64,000 bases of DNA from assembly GCA_014896295.1 (NCBI GenBank), contig JADBKR010000002.1, positions 248,001 to 312,000 on the forward strand. The letters are read 5' to 3'. The position numbers were made by a program, and so were the translations under genes. The stretch is from Limnochordaceae bacterium. Its GTDB lineage: Bacteria; Bacillota; Limnochordia; Limnochordales; Geochordaceae. Below the pieces are notes generated by a model, which worked only from the letters and a program-made list of their open reading frames with translations, did not search any database and was not told the origin of the DNA. Positions 8,834-15,783 of this stretch are shown piece by piece (the stretch's first letter is position 1; every line of letters begins with the position of its first letter).

Positions 8834-9942
8834 CCCTCCTTGCCCTCATCGCGGGCTCCGCCGGCCCCACCCGGCTGCGGCCTGCCGCCGCGAGCCTCGA
8901 CCAGGCTTCGGACCGCAGTGGCCCCGGCGTGGGCCACGGCCGCGGCCGCCGCCACGCCCACGGCCACGGTGCCCACCGTGTCCGGGTTGCGGCCGACGGC
9001 GCCTGCAGGCGCCCCGACCGTCTGCACGTAAAACGGCGCCTGGTCCCAGAACCCCCGCTCCGCGCAGCCGAGGCACGGGTGGCCCGACTGGATGGGGTAG
9101 CTGACCCCGCCGTTCCAGCGGACGAGCGCGCACGCGTTGTAGGTGGACGGACCCCGGCAGCCCAACTTGTACAGGCACCAGCCGTGCCGGTATCCGTAGT
9201 CGTCGAACGACTCGGCGAACAGCCCGGCGTCGAAGTAGGCACGCCGCACGCACGTGTCGTGCACGCGCTTGCCGTAGAAGGCCTTGGGACGCCCGAGGAC
9301 GTCGAGCTCGGGCGGCCTCTCGAAGGTGATGAGGTGCACCAGGAGGGCCGCCATCACCTCGCCGATAGGCGGGCAGCCCGGCACCTGGATGACCGTCTTG
9401 CCGGGAAGCAGCTTCGCGATCCCCGACGCACCGGTGGGGTTGGGGCGGGAGGACTGGACGCATCCCCAGGAGGCGCAGTTGCCGTACGCGATTACGGCCA
9501 TGGCCGTTTCGGCCTCTTCCCGCAGGATGTCCAGGGCCGATCGTCCTCCGATGGTGCAGTACGCCTCGTCACGGGTGGGGATGCTTCCCTCGACGGCAAG
9601 CACGTAACGGCCCGCATATTTCTCCAGGGTCTGGCGCGCCGCCCCTTCGGCCTGGTGCCCGGCCGCCGCCATCAAGACCTCGTGGTAGTCCAGCGAGATC
9701 ATGTCCAGGATGATGTCGGCGACCAGAGGATGGGAGGCGCGGATGAGCGATTCGCTGCAGCACGTGCATTCCTGAAAGCTTCTCCAGATGACGGGAACAC
9801 GCGGCTTGGCCTGGAGCGCCTGGGCCACCTGAGCACTGGCCTGAGCCGGCAGGCCCAGGGTTGCCGCCATGGCGGTGCAAAACTTGAAGAAGTCCCGCCG
9901 CGACATCCCTCTGGCTATCAGGGCGTCATAGACAGATTCCAC
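8830..9942 (-). CDS. hyaA: [NiFe] hydrogenase small subunit with Tat signal
   Basis: This electron-transfer subunit holds three Fe-S clusters. The twin-arginine motif SRRDFFKF is at residues 14-21, followed by a hydrophobic stretch ending near AQASAQ, so the folded heterodimer is exported by Tat. Cluster cysteines are visible in ECTCCSES, GNCASWGC, VPGCPP and GCRGP ... CLGC. The C-terminus has an Ala/Val-rich membrane anchor (about residues 317-345). GTG 9942 is preceded by GAGGAGGGAG and its frame has a stop just upstream, so this start is better supported than the internal ATG at residue 13. A leader of about 200 bp with two palindromes separates it from cbiO. Confidence 0.95.
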   Translation of the reverse strand: MESVYDALIARGMSRRDFFKFCTAMAATLGLPAQASAQVAQALQAKPRVPVIWRSFQECTCCSESLIRASHPLVADIILDMISLDYHEVLMAAAGHQAEGAARQTLEKYAGRYVLAVEGSIPTRDEAYCTIGGRSALDILREEAETAMAVIAYGNCASWGCVQSSRPNPTGASGIAKLLPGKTVIQVPGCPPIGEVMAALLVHLITFERPPELDVLGRPKAFYGKRVHDTCVRRAYFDAGLFAESFDDYGYRHGWCLYKLGCRGPSTYNACALVRWNGGVSYPIQSGHPCLGCAERGFWDQAPFYVQTVGAPAGAVGRNPDTVGTVAVGVAAAAAVAHAGATAVRSLVEARGGRPQPGGAGGARDEGKEG

Positions 9943-9979
9943 CCGCGCTCCCTCCTCGACAGATTTTCACGGTGTTCAC
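9926..9979 (-). promoter_or_regulatory. Possible leader peptide and hairpin in the hyaA 5' region
   Basis: A strong Shine-Dalgarno (AGAGGAGGTG, about 9990-9999 on the minus strand) precedes a GTG at 9979 that opens a 17-codon frame. This frame ends inside the first codons of hyaA. The start sits in a perfect hairpin, CACGGTG-TT-CACCGTG, at 9968-9983. Translation of the leader could open the hyaA ribosome site. The elements are visible; the regulatory role is inference. Confidence 0.35.
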
Positions 9980-10016
9980 CGTGGCTACACCTCCTCTGAA
10001 TCCCGACCGGTCACGC

Positions 10017-10037
10017 TAACGGATATGATATCGGTTA
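10017..10037. promoter_or_regulatory. Near-perfect palindrome upstream of the hydrogenase operon
   Basis: The arms are TAACGGATAT and ATATCGGTTA around one central base; 9 of 10 positions pair. It lies about 75 bp upstream of the hyaA start in an AT-rich island within GC-rich surroundings, the expected place for an operator or overlapping promoter. No regulator gene sits beside it. Confidence 0.4.
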
Positions 10038-10143
10038 CCTCGCTTCGACAGACCTTCCTCCACTCCTGCAGGCTCGGGCACGGGTCGGTGCAAAATGGCG
10101 ATCGGCGCAACGGGGACCGGGTTCGAGGCACCTCGTGGCCGCC

Positions 10144-10872
10144 TCAGCAGTGCGGAGGCAGACCGCAATCCGCGAGCGCCGAGGCGTTTTGCAGGACCTC
10201 CCGGGCGGGGCCATCGAGCCGGATGCGCCCGTCGAACAGCACGAGCGCCCGGTGGGCCACTTTGGATACCCACGCGAGGTCGTGCGTGGCCATCAGCAAG
10301 GCGTCCCATTCGATCATCGACAGCGCATCGGCTAGCCGGCATCGCCATCCCGGGTCGAGCCCCCCCGTGGGCTCGTCCAGCGCCAGGATGGAGGGCTCGA
10401 GGGCCAGCACCGTAGCCAGCGCGGCGAGGCGCTTTTCTCCCCCGGAAAGACGATGGCCCGAATGGGCCGCGTGCGATGTCAGGCGGAACCGTTCCAGAAG
10501 CGCCCGAGCCGCTTCCAGCGCCTCTTCTCGTGCAACCCCGTAGTTGCACGGGCCGAACGCCACGTCCTCCAGCAGGGTGGGCATGAAGAGTTGATCGTCC
10601 GGGTTTTGAAATACCAGCCCGACCCGGCGGCGGATGGCCTTCAAGTGGGGTTCGCGGACAGGCGTCTCGTAAACCAGCACCTCCCCCGACTCGGGCCGCT
10701 GCAGCCCGATGAGAAGGTGCAACAGGGTGGACTTGCCCACCCCATTGGCCCCGAGGATGGCGACGCGCTCGCCCCGCCGCACGGAGAAGGAGACGCCCTG
10801 CAGCACCGGTTCGCCACCCGGATAGCGGAACCAGAGGTCGCGCACCTCCAGCACCGGCTCCGTCAGGGCCAA
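10144..10872 (-). CDS. cbiO: ECF transporter ATPase (CbiO/NikO)
   Basis: This is the ATP-hydrolysing subunit of an energy-coupling-factor importer for cobalt or nickel. Walker A GANGVGKST is at about residues 41-49, followed by Q-loop FQNPDDQLF, signature RLSGGEKR, Walker B ILALDEPTGGLD and switch histidine MATHD. TTG 10872 overlaps the cbiQ stop and follows GGGAGG by 9 nt, giving 242 aa; longer readings only shadow cbiQ. The location directly upstream of the hydrogenase genes suggests nickel as the cargo (inference). Confidence 0.9.
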   Translation of the reverse strand: MALTEPVLEVRDLWFRYPGGEPVLQGVSFSVRRGERVAILGANGVGKSTLLHLLIGLQRPESGEVLVYETPVREPHLKAIRRRVGLVFQNPDDQLFMPTLLEDVAFGPCNYGVAREEALEAARALLERFRLTSHAAHSGHRLSGGEKRLAALATVLALEPSILALDEPTGGLDPGWRCRLADALSMIEWDALLMATHDLAWVSKVAHRALVLFDGRIRLDGPAREVLQNASALADCGLPPHC

Positions 10873-11537
10873 AGGTACGAGCCTCCCACCATGACCGCCG
10901 CCGCAGCGGCGATCCCCGCCATCAGGCGGCGTTCGCGGGAGCCGGCAGGGAGGGCGGAGGGCAGCGGCTGCGAGTAACCCCGGGCCAGCATGGCAGCGTG
11001 CACCCGATCGGCCCGATCCAGCGCCCGCACCAGGCTTGCCCCGATCATGGCCACGCCGGCCCGCCGGGCCCAGGGGCCCGCCGCCACCAGGCCTCGAGCG
11101 CCTGCCGCCTGCCTGGCCCGCACGAGTTCGCCGCCGAGCACCTGGCCGTAGCGGGCGGCCAGCACCACGACGTCCCTCAGCGGCCCCGGCGCAGGAAGAC
11201 GCACCAGGGCTGCAGTTGCCGCTTCGGTGCCCATTGCCAGCACCACCGCATCGACGGCCAGCAGGGACGTCCATGCCCGCCCCAACGCGAAGGTAGCCCG
11301 CTCCCATCCCATCGGCAGCACCATCAGCGCCAGGAGCGCAACCTCCGCTCCCAGCACCCGCGCCAGCCGCGTCATCGGCGGGCGGGCCGAGGCCGCGAGC
11401 ACGGCCACTCCGGCTCCGTACGCTGCAAGCCAGGGCCAGGCGCCGGGGCGGATCAGGGCAGCGCCGGCCGCCAGCACCAGGGCCGCCCGCAGCCGAAGGT
11501 CGTCACCGGCGCTTGCGCCGGTCCCCGGGCGGATCAA
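10863..11537 (-). CDS. cbiQ: ECF transporter transmembrane subunit (CbiQ/NikQ)
   Basis: This T-component couples ATP hydrolysis to the substrate-binding membrane subunit. It is a 224-aa hydrophobic protein with a motif of the Ala-Arg-Gly coupling type in LVRARQAAGARGL and a second in AAMLARGYSQPLP, typical of CbiQ coupling helices. The TTG start overlaps the cbiM stop (TTGA), and the protein overlaps cbiO by 10 nt. Confidence 0.88.
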   Translation of the reverse strand: MIRPGTGASAGDDLRLRAALVLAAGAALIRPGAWPWLAAYGAGVAVLAASARPPMTRLARVLGAEVALLALMVLPMGWERATFALGRAWTSLLAVDAVVLAMGTEAATAALVRLPAPGPLRDVVVLAARYGQVLGGELVRARQAAGARGLVAAGPWARRAGVAMIGASLVRALDRADRVHAAMLARGYSQPLPSALPAGSRERRLMAGIAAAAAVMVGGSYLWP

Positions 11538-12454
11538 GCCGTCTCACGCCCGCGCTCGCCGGCCCGGACCAGAAGGTAGGCGGCTCCGAAGGCCGCGACC
11601 GCACCCAGGATACCGGCCAGGCTGCGCCCGGGCAGTTGGGCCAGGCCGGGGACGGTGTAGTCCGGAAGAGGTGCAGGCACCACGCTGCCGGTTCGCTCCA
11701 CCAGACCCAGTTGTCCCGCTGCCCACTCCAGGCCGTCAGGAAGGGCCGACGCCAGCATGGAGAGCACCCCGGCCACCATCACGGTGGCGGCGACAGGCAC
11801 CCACCACCTCCCGCGCCGTTCTTCATCGTCCGGCAGCAGGTCGGGGCGGGCAGACGCCAGGTAGGCCACCAGTGCGGCCGTGATGAGCCCTTCGGCCAGG
11901 GCGATGAGGGCATGGATGCCTCCCATCACCGCGAACGCCAGGCGTGCGGGGGCCGCGGCCGAAAGGGCCAGCTCGGCCGCCGTGGCCAGTGCCGACGCCT
12001 CCACACTCACCGCCGCGCCCAGCCCGGCCGCCAGCGGCAGGTGTCGCGTCCTTCCGCCGAGCACGGCGCGTGCTGCCCGCGCCAGAGCGTGAGCCACGAG
12101 CACGCCTATCACGGCCATGTTGAGGACGTTGGCGCCGAGAGCCGTGATCCCCCCGTCGCCGAAGAGCACGGCCTGAACGAGGAGCACCGTGGCCATGGAG
12201 AGCATGCCCGCCCACGGGCCCAGCAGCACGGCAGCCAGGCCGCCCCCCATCAGGTGGCCGCTGGTACCGCCCGTCACAGGGAAATTGACCATCTGCGCGG
12301 CCAGGATGAACGCGCTGGTCAGCCCTACCAGCGGCGCGCGCCGCGACTGGAGTTCGCCGGCCGAGCGCCGGGCAGCCAGAGCCACGGCGCCCGCGCTCGC
12401 CACCGCCGTCGCCGCCGCCACGCCCGGCGCCAGGAAACCGTCGGGAATGTGCAC
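11534..12454 (-). CDS. cbiM: Cobalt/nickel ECF substrate-binding subunit with PDGLE domain (CbiM-CbiN fusion)
   Basis: This membrane S-component binds the metal. Starting at GTG 12454 the protein begins M-H-I-P-D-G, placing His at position 2 as in characterised CbiM/NikM, where the N-terminal Met-His region ligates the metal. An ATG two codons upstream (12460) and a GTG at 12463 are alternatives that would bury that histidine. MVNFPVTGGTSGHLMGG supplies the second conserved metal-site histidine region. A C-terminal LPDGLEWAAG segment is the PDGLE/CbiN-like domain, explaining why no separate cbiN is present. First gene of the importer operon. Confidence 0.9.
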   Translation of the reverse strand: MHIPDGFLAPGVAAATAVASAGAVALAARRSAGELQSRRAPLVGLTSAFILAAQMVNFPVTGGTSGHLMGGGLAAVLLGPWAGMLSMATVLLVQAVLFGDGGITALGANVLNMAVIGVLVAHALARAARAVLGGRTRHLPLAAGLGAAVSVEASALATAAELALSAAAPARLAFAVMGGIHALIALAEGLITAALVAYLASARPDLLPDDEERRGRWWVPVAATVMVAGVLSMLASALPDGLEWAAGQLGLVERTGSVVPAPLPDYTVPGLAQLPGRSLAGILGAVAAFGAAYLLVRAGERGRETA

Positions 12455-12570
12455 CGCCATCACCCCCGCGCCCCTCTTGGACGATCGACGACGACCAACC
12501 GAACACCGCCCCGATCGGCGAAAGCGTGCCCGGTGGTATCCCGTGTCAGCCGCGCCCCCACGCGGCGTCG

Positions 12571-12608
12571 GTCAGAAAACCGCAATAGGTAATGATTGGT
12601 GTTCTGAC
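12571..12608. promoter_or_regulatory. Inverted repeat over the putative cbiM promoter
   Basis: The arms are GTCAGAAAACC (12571-12581) and GGTGTTCTGAC (12598-12608). They pair at 10 of 11 positions with a 16-bp AT-rich spacer. On the minus strand a -35-like TTGCGT (12607-12612) and a weak -10-like CCTATT (12584-12589) are 17 bp apart and are spanned by the repeat. This suggests a metal-responsive operator such as a NikR- or Fur-family site (inference). Apart from this, the 360 bp between cbiM and the MFS remnant shows no gene and no recognisable cobalamin riboswitch. Confidence 0.45.
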
Positions 12609-12811
12609 GCAATCCTACTGCACCCGGCCGCCCTGCAGCAAGCGACGTTCGCTCTCTCTCGGAGAAGGCACGGCCCGGCGACGCGATGGCAGCCCGCGGG
12701 TTCGAGGCGCGTCATGAAGGTTCTCTCCAATTTGACCGTTCAAGTTGGGTACGGCATGATGGGGCTGGCGAAAGGCGGAGAGACCAGGGCCATGAGCACC
12801 GGAGAATGCCA

Positions 12812-13368
12812 ATGCATATGATTCATCAACCGCACAGCAGCAGATGGCGGATCCTCTCCGCGGTGCTTCTCGGCTCCATCATGGGGCCCATCGATGCGAG
12901 CGTGGTGTACATCGCCATACCCGTCATCGCCCGGGATTTCGGGGCAGACCCGGCCACCATCGGCTGGGTGTCCATGGCCTATCTGCTGGTGCTGGGCAGC
13001 CTGCTGCTCGCCTTTGGCCGGATGGGAGACATGCTCGGCTTCGATCGGGTGTTTTTGGCCGGGCTTGCTACCTTCGTCCTCACCTCCTCCCTGTGCGGCC
13101 TTGCTCCTAACCTGGGGGCACTGATCCTGATGCGGGCACTGCAGGCGGTGGGAGCAGGCATGATGATGGCCGTGGCTCCCGCGATCATCACCGCCGTCTT
13201 CCCGCCTCAGGAACGGGGCGTGTTGGCCGGCACCCGCTGCAACCCATGGGAGCTTTCCTGGCCGCCCTGAGAGAAGCCTACCTGGCAGCAGCGCTGGTTT
13301 CGGTGGTGGCCACCGTAGCCTCTCTCTGGACCAGATTGCCCGGGCCGTCCGGAGCCGGGGACGGATGA
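12812..13368 (+). pseudogene. MFS (DHA2-type) transporter remnant with internal deletion
   Basis: The N-terminal ~140 residues are a clear drug:H+ antiporter start: first helix with PIDASVVYIAIPVI, motif A-like LLLAFGRMGDMLGFDRVF, LMRALQAVGAGMMMAV and PPQERG. About 13230 the frame runs into a premature stop at 13270. The next frame continues with LAALREAYLAAALVSVVATVASLW, typical of the C-terminal helix of the same family, and ends at 13368. Roughly 250 residues between the halves are missing, so this is a deletion pseudogene. ATG 12812 follows GGAG by 7 nt. Confidence 0.75.
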
Positions 13369-13384
13369 CTTCCCCCGGCAAGAC

Positions 13385-13416
13385 GACGCCGGCCGTCATC
13401 CGTCCCGGCCGGCGTC
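13385..13416. terminator. Hairpin between convergent genes
   Basis: Perfect 10-bp arms GACGCCGGCC / GGCCGGCGTC enclose a 12-nt loop. It lies between the plus-strand MFS remnant and the minus-strand beta-barrel gene. There is no T tract, so termination is inferred from position and stability only. Confidence 0.5.
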
Positions 13417-13460
13417 CGCGGTCGACGCGAGGACTCGGTGTAGCCCTCGCATCAGGTGAC

Positions 13461-14819
13461 TCAGAATGCTGCTTCTACCCGCGCAGCAACGCCCCGGATT
13501 TGCGGGCGCATCCCCCCGAACTCGGTATCCGCGCCGCCGACCACGTCCACGTAGCGGACGGCGAGCTTGACGCCGGGCTCGAGTTCGTGCGTCAGGCCGG
13601 GGGCGACGACCGCTCCCCCGTCCCGCAGGTTGACGACGGAAACAACGTCCCAGGTAGTGGAAGACCGCTCGGGAGTGTACTGGAGCACCCCGACACCGTA
13701 CAGGCCGGCCTCCTTCTGGCCGGGGGGCGCATAGGGAAGCAGCAGCGAGCCCGCCTGGTCGTACACCAACTGGCCCGAGACGTATACGTCGCTGGCGAAG
13801 GTGTAATCCGACCCTGCTACTGCCTGCCAGGTACCTTCATTCGACGAGAGGGCGATGGACGCGGGAGCAGGGAGATCGAGCCTGTCCAGCTTTTCAGGCA
13901 GGGTATAGGCCGCTTCGAGCCACACGCCCCCGTCCCCCACCGTCCCGGCCGTTGCCAGACCGAACTGCTGCTGGCGCCGGTAGCGGCCGCTCACCTTGAA
14001 TGCTACTGGGGGACCGGAGATAGGTTCCATCCACAGAGCGGGCAGGTCCGTGTACCCGTTGAAGTAGCTCGCGTACACGTTGTATCCTGCCACCATGCTC
14101 TCGGCTCGCAGGGCAAACTCGTACTGGTTGCCCGGACCGACGCCTTCGATGTCCAGCCAGCTCTCGCCCGGTACCGTGCCACCGGGTGGCACATTGGCTG
14201 CGATGCTTTCGGCGAGCCTCCTGACGGGGTCCGCCGGGAAAGGAGCCGGGACGAAGTCGAGGATGCCCACAGCGGTGAGCCCCAGCGAACGGCCCAGGCC
14301 CCCCGATAGACGTACGGCCGGCACAGGGATGGCGGCCGCTTCTCGTTCGACCAGCGCATCCGTCGACAGCGTGTGGGGATTGATGACGTTGGTCGGGTTG
14401 ATCCCGTCGGCGGTCCCCCAGTTGATGATCTGGCGGCCGACCCGCAGATCGGCGGCAGGGAAGTAGACGTCGAAGTACGCCTCGTGCAACGTGGGGGCCA
14501 GCTGTGCCGGTGATGTCCCGGCTGTTTCGCTTCCGTCGAACCTTTTCTCTTCCAAGAAAGGAACGGTTCCCTTCCAGGAGAGGTACACCCGCCCGTCCGG
14601 ACCAGGCCGGGCTTCCACCGTCAGCTCGTATCGGGTCTCGTTCTGGGTCACGGTGGATGGGTCCGCTGTGTAAAACAGACGATGGTCCAGCTTGCCGCCG
14701 ACCTGCACCTCGGAAGCGAATGCCCCGCTTGCGAGCGCGAGCGGGAGCAGCAGGACCGCCACGCCCCACGCCGACAGGGCGAGGGCACGAGCCCGGATCG
14801 CCTTGAGTGCTTTTTTCAT
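13461..14819 (-). CDS. Putative outer-membrane beta-barrel protein (DUF1302-like)
   Basis: The protein has a Sec signal peptide (basic MKKALKAIRARAL, hydrophobic core, cleavage near AFA-S at residue 35). The mature part is rich in alternating polar/hydrophobic strands (for example LRVGRQIINWG, AGYNVYASYFNGY, VWLEAAYTLPE, VSGQLVYDQAG, LAVRYVDVVGG) and ends in phenylalanine, a hallmark of outer-membrane barrels. The GRQIINWG..DGINPTNVINP block resembles DUF1302/alginate-export-type proteins that are encoded with LolA-like and RND partners in Proteobacteria. I chose ATG 14819 (452 aa) for its GGAGG 6 nt upstream and signal peptide. It could be the outer-membrane exit of the adjoining exporter. 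Family assignment is from pattern, not a search. Confidence 0.7.
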   Translation of the reverse strand: MKKALKAIRARALALSAWGVAVLLLPLALASGAFASEVQVGGKLDHRLFYTADPSTVTQNETRYELTVEARPGPDGRVYLSWKGTVPFLEEKRFDGSETAGTSPAQLAPTLHEAYFDVYFPAADLRVGRQIINWGTADGINPTNVINPHTLSTDALVEREAAAIPVPAVRLSGGLGRSLGLTAVGILDFVPAPFPADPVRRLAESIAANVPPGGTVPGESWLDIEGVGPGNQYEFALRAESMVAGYNVYASYFNGYTDLPALWMEPISGPPVAFKVSGRYRRQQQFGLATAGTVGDGGVWLEAAYTLPEKLDRLDLPAPASIALSSNEGTWQAVAGSDYTFASDVYVSGQLVYDQAGSLLLPYAPPGQKEAGLYGVGVLQYTPERSSTTWDVVSVVNLRDGGAVVAPGLTHELEPGVKLAVRYVDVVGGADTEFGGMRPQIRGVAARVEAAF

Positions 14820-14919
14820 CCCTATCCTCCCCATCCCCGTAAACTCAGCGATGGCGTCGTGGCGAAATGGCGCGGACATCCCACGATACCCGCCGCCGAC
14901 CGACCGTCACCGGCGGAGC

Positions 14920-15765
14920 TCATCGCCGCAGGTAGCGCAGGGTGAAGTACTCTTCCGGCACCGCGCCCGAGCGCTGCGAAATCAACTGGACCAGCGTCTT
15001 GCTCTTGCTCTTGGCGTTGACCATGGTGATGCGGTAGGGCAACCATTTCCCCTGTTCGTCCTGCCGGAAGTCGGCGGTCAGCAGCTGCTTCTCCAACCGG
15101 CCGCTCCGGTCGAAGAAGTCGATGCGAAGCGGCAGGAACGTCTCCTTCCATACCCACATCTGGACGTAGCTGTACTTCTTGTCCGTGCTCTTGGGCGTCA
15201 GCTTCAGCACGTACGCGGCGCGGCCGTCGACCGCGGTGTCCGCCAGGCGTTGGGCCGTGTAATCCTCCTTGTACGTCGTGCCCCCGCCGATCTCGTCATA
15301 CGTGAAGTCGGTCCCCATGAACTGATCCTGCGTGGCGCTGCCGGCGATGCGCCGCTCCCGTCCCAGGGCCGGCAAGTACAGCCACATCTGGGCCGGCTTG
15401 TCGGGCTCGTCGATGCTGAGGAACTTGGTGCCCCGGACGTCGGGCGGGTCGAGGTACTCGAGCAGTTGCTGCGTTGCGCCGCTGCTCGCCTCCATCCGGA
15501 AGATCCGCAAGCGGTTGGCGCGCTGCTGGCCCCGGGCGTTTTCCGTGACGAGCTCGAGCTCGGCTTGCCCGCTGCCGCTCAGCACCGCCGTGCCCGTCAT
15601 CCGGTCCAGGATCTCCGAAGCCGACAATTCGGCCGCCAGGGCACCTGCGGCGATCATGACCACCGCCACCCATGCCGCCAGCACCCCCGACCAAACGACG
15701 CGAAGCGTCCCCCGCAAACGGTGCCCGACCCTTTCGCCCACGCTCCTCTTCACTTCAACCGCCAC
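14920..15765 (-). CDS. LolA-like outer-membrane lipoprotein-sorting protein
   Basis: This is a periplasmic lipid- or lipoprotein-carrier-like protein. A long basic N-terminus (to about residue 22) precedes one hydrophobic export segment ending near ALAA (residue 45). The mature domain has the LolA/DUF1329-type features ASEILDRMTG, the strand pair around QLLEYLDPPDVRGTKFL, MWLYLPALGRERRI and FMGTDFTYDEIGG. The 281-aa length is typical. In other bacteria this family sits between an RND exporter and a beta-barrel protein, exactly the order seen here. Whether it carries lipids or another hydrophobic ligand is unknown. It starts at GTG 18 nt after the RND gene. Confidence 0.82.
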   Translation of the reverse strand: MAVEVKRSVGERVGHRLRGTLRVVWSGVLAAWVAVVMIAAGALAAELSASEILDRMTGTAVLSGSGQAELELVTENARGQQRANRLRIFRMEASSGATQQLLEYLDPPDVRGTKFLSIDEPDKPAQMWLYLPALGRERRIAGSATQDQFMGTDFTYDEIGGGTTYKEDYTAQRLADTAVDGRAAYVLKLTPKSTDKKYSYVQMWVWKETFLPLRIDFFDRSGRLEKQLLTADFRQDEQGKWLPYRITMVNAKSKSKTLVQLISQRSGAVPEEYFTLRYLRR

Positions 15766-15783
15766 CCCCGTCCATCGTCTCGA

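Noticed and set aside
12464-12811. Possible cobalamin or NiCo riboswitch before cbiM
   Set aside because: No conserved B12-box or NiCo consensus was found; the inverted repeat looks like a protein-binding site.
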